DNA from: Brevibacillus brevis
Lineage (GTDB): Bacteria; Bacillota; Bacilli; Brevibacillales; Brevibacillaceae
NCBI RefSeq assembly: GCF_900637055.1
Contig: NZ_LR134338.1
Location: forward strand, 4,863,001-4,927,000
Length of the DNA: 64,000 bases
Direction: 5' to 3'
A program made the position numbers and the translations under genes. Shown piece by piece: positions 63,921-64,000 of the stretch (positions within the stretch are counted from its first letter, which is position 1; each line of letters starts with the position of its first letter). The notes under the pieces are model-generated. The model worked only from the letters and a program-made list of their open reading frames with translations. It made no database searches and was not told the origin of the DNA.

Positions 63921-64000
63921 TGCACATCAATCTGATTGCCAAACGAGAAGTGAAGGTAGGCTTTCGCAATCCATGGTCCTACTCGTTTATGGCTCTGTTC
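63921..64000 (+). CDS. Start of an ABC-2-type permease (NosY-like), cut by the window end
   Basis: A TTG at 63921 follows AGAGGAAGTGGAG. The 26 visible residues (INLIAKREVKVGFRNPWSY, then SFMALF) match the start of NosY-like ABC permeases, which begin with a helix before the first membrane segment. It lies 18 bases after nosL in the same direction, as expected for a nosDLY/F operon. Confidence 0.7.

Overview
The window reads as chromosome of a low-to-mid GC, spore-forming Firmicute, most likely the Brevibacillus brevis group or a close Paenibacillaceae relative. The reasons are strong AGGAGG-type ribosome sites with frequent GTG and TTG starts, B. subtilis-like genes (coaA, khtTU, a DctB/DctS/DctR-like set, a CcpA cre-like site), and a complete anaerobic cobalamin operon with the Bacillus-type fusions CbiET, CbiH60 and His-tailed CbiX. 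No rRNA, tRNA, CRISPR array, intact transposase or phage module was seen.

Layout. 1-8970: housekeeping and transport genes: a partial unknown gene, a secreted protein, a VOC protein, an NCS2 purine permease with a divergent LysR regulator, a BCCT transporter, a DUF523 protein, pantothenate kinase and Dps. 9047-15066: an AT-richer accessory island on the minus strand. It holds small orphan immunity-type genes, a frameshifted pentapeptide-repeat gene, several gene remnants, an AbiEii-like nucleotidyltransferase with an internal stop, and an upstream partner built from two similar halves. 15266-30558: signal transduction. A fused histidine kinase/response regulator has its sensor domain in a separate gene and faces a serine hydrolase with an SLH-like tail. 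Next come an S66 carboxypeptidase, a sigma-54 activator, a DctSR-like two-component pair whose kinase has lost most of its extracellular sensor, a lone DctB-like binding protein, an OmpR-type two-component pair, and a C4-dicarboxylate symporter. 30607-35077: KhtTU K+/H+ antiporter, a ResA/TlpA thioredoxin, a membrane protein and a GNAT protein.

35134-54705: one cobalamin operon of 20 genes on the minus strand behind a B12 riboswitch and terminator. It runs btuR, cobD, cobU, cobS, cobC, cbiB, cbiH60, cbiX, cobK, cbiC, cbiD, cbiET, cbiL, cbiF, cbiG, cbiA, cbiP, cobT, cobA, sirC. Together these cover uroporphyrinogen III to adenosylcobalamin. Cobalt uptake, BluB and a threonine kinase are not here. 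A 124-bp palindromic MITE-like element sits inside the operon and supplies the last codons of cobK. 54900-61662: a VanX-type dipeptidase, a large TerD-like protein, a membrane protein, a 2-Cys peroxiredoxin, a GltS-like FMN protein and two copies of a repeated hairpin. 61912-64000: nosD (apparent CTG start), nosL and the start of a nosY-like permease.

The most unusual material is the island (broken genes plus the two-gene NTase/duplicated-domain pair), the sensor-deleted DctS-like kinase, the TerD-like gene that starts straight after a repeated terminator-like hairpin without a visible ribosome site, and the two families of repeated hairpin elements.
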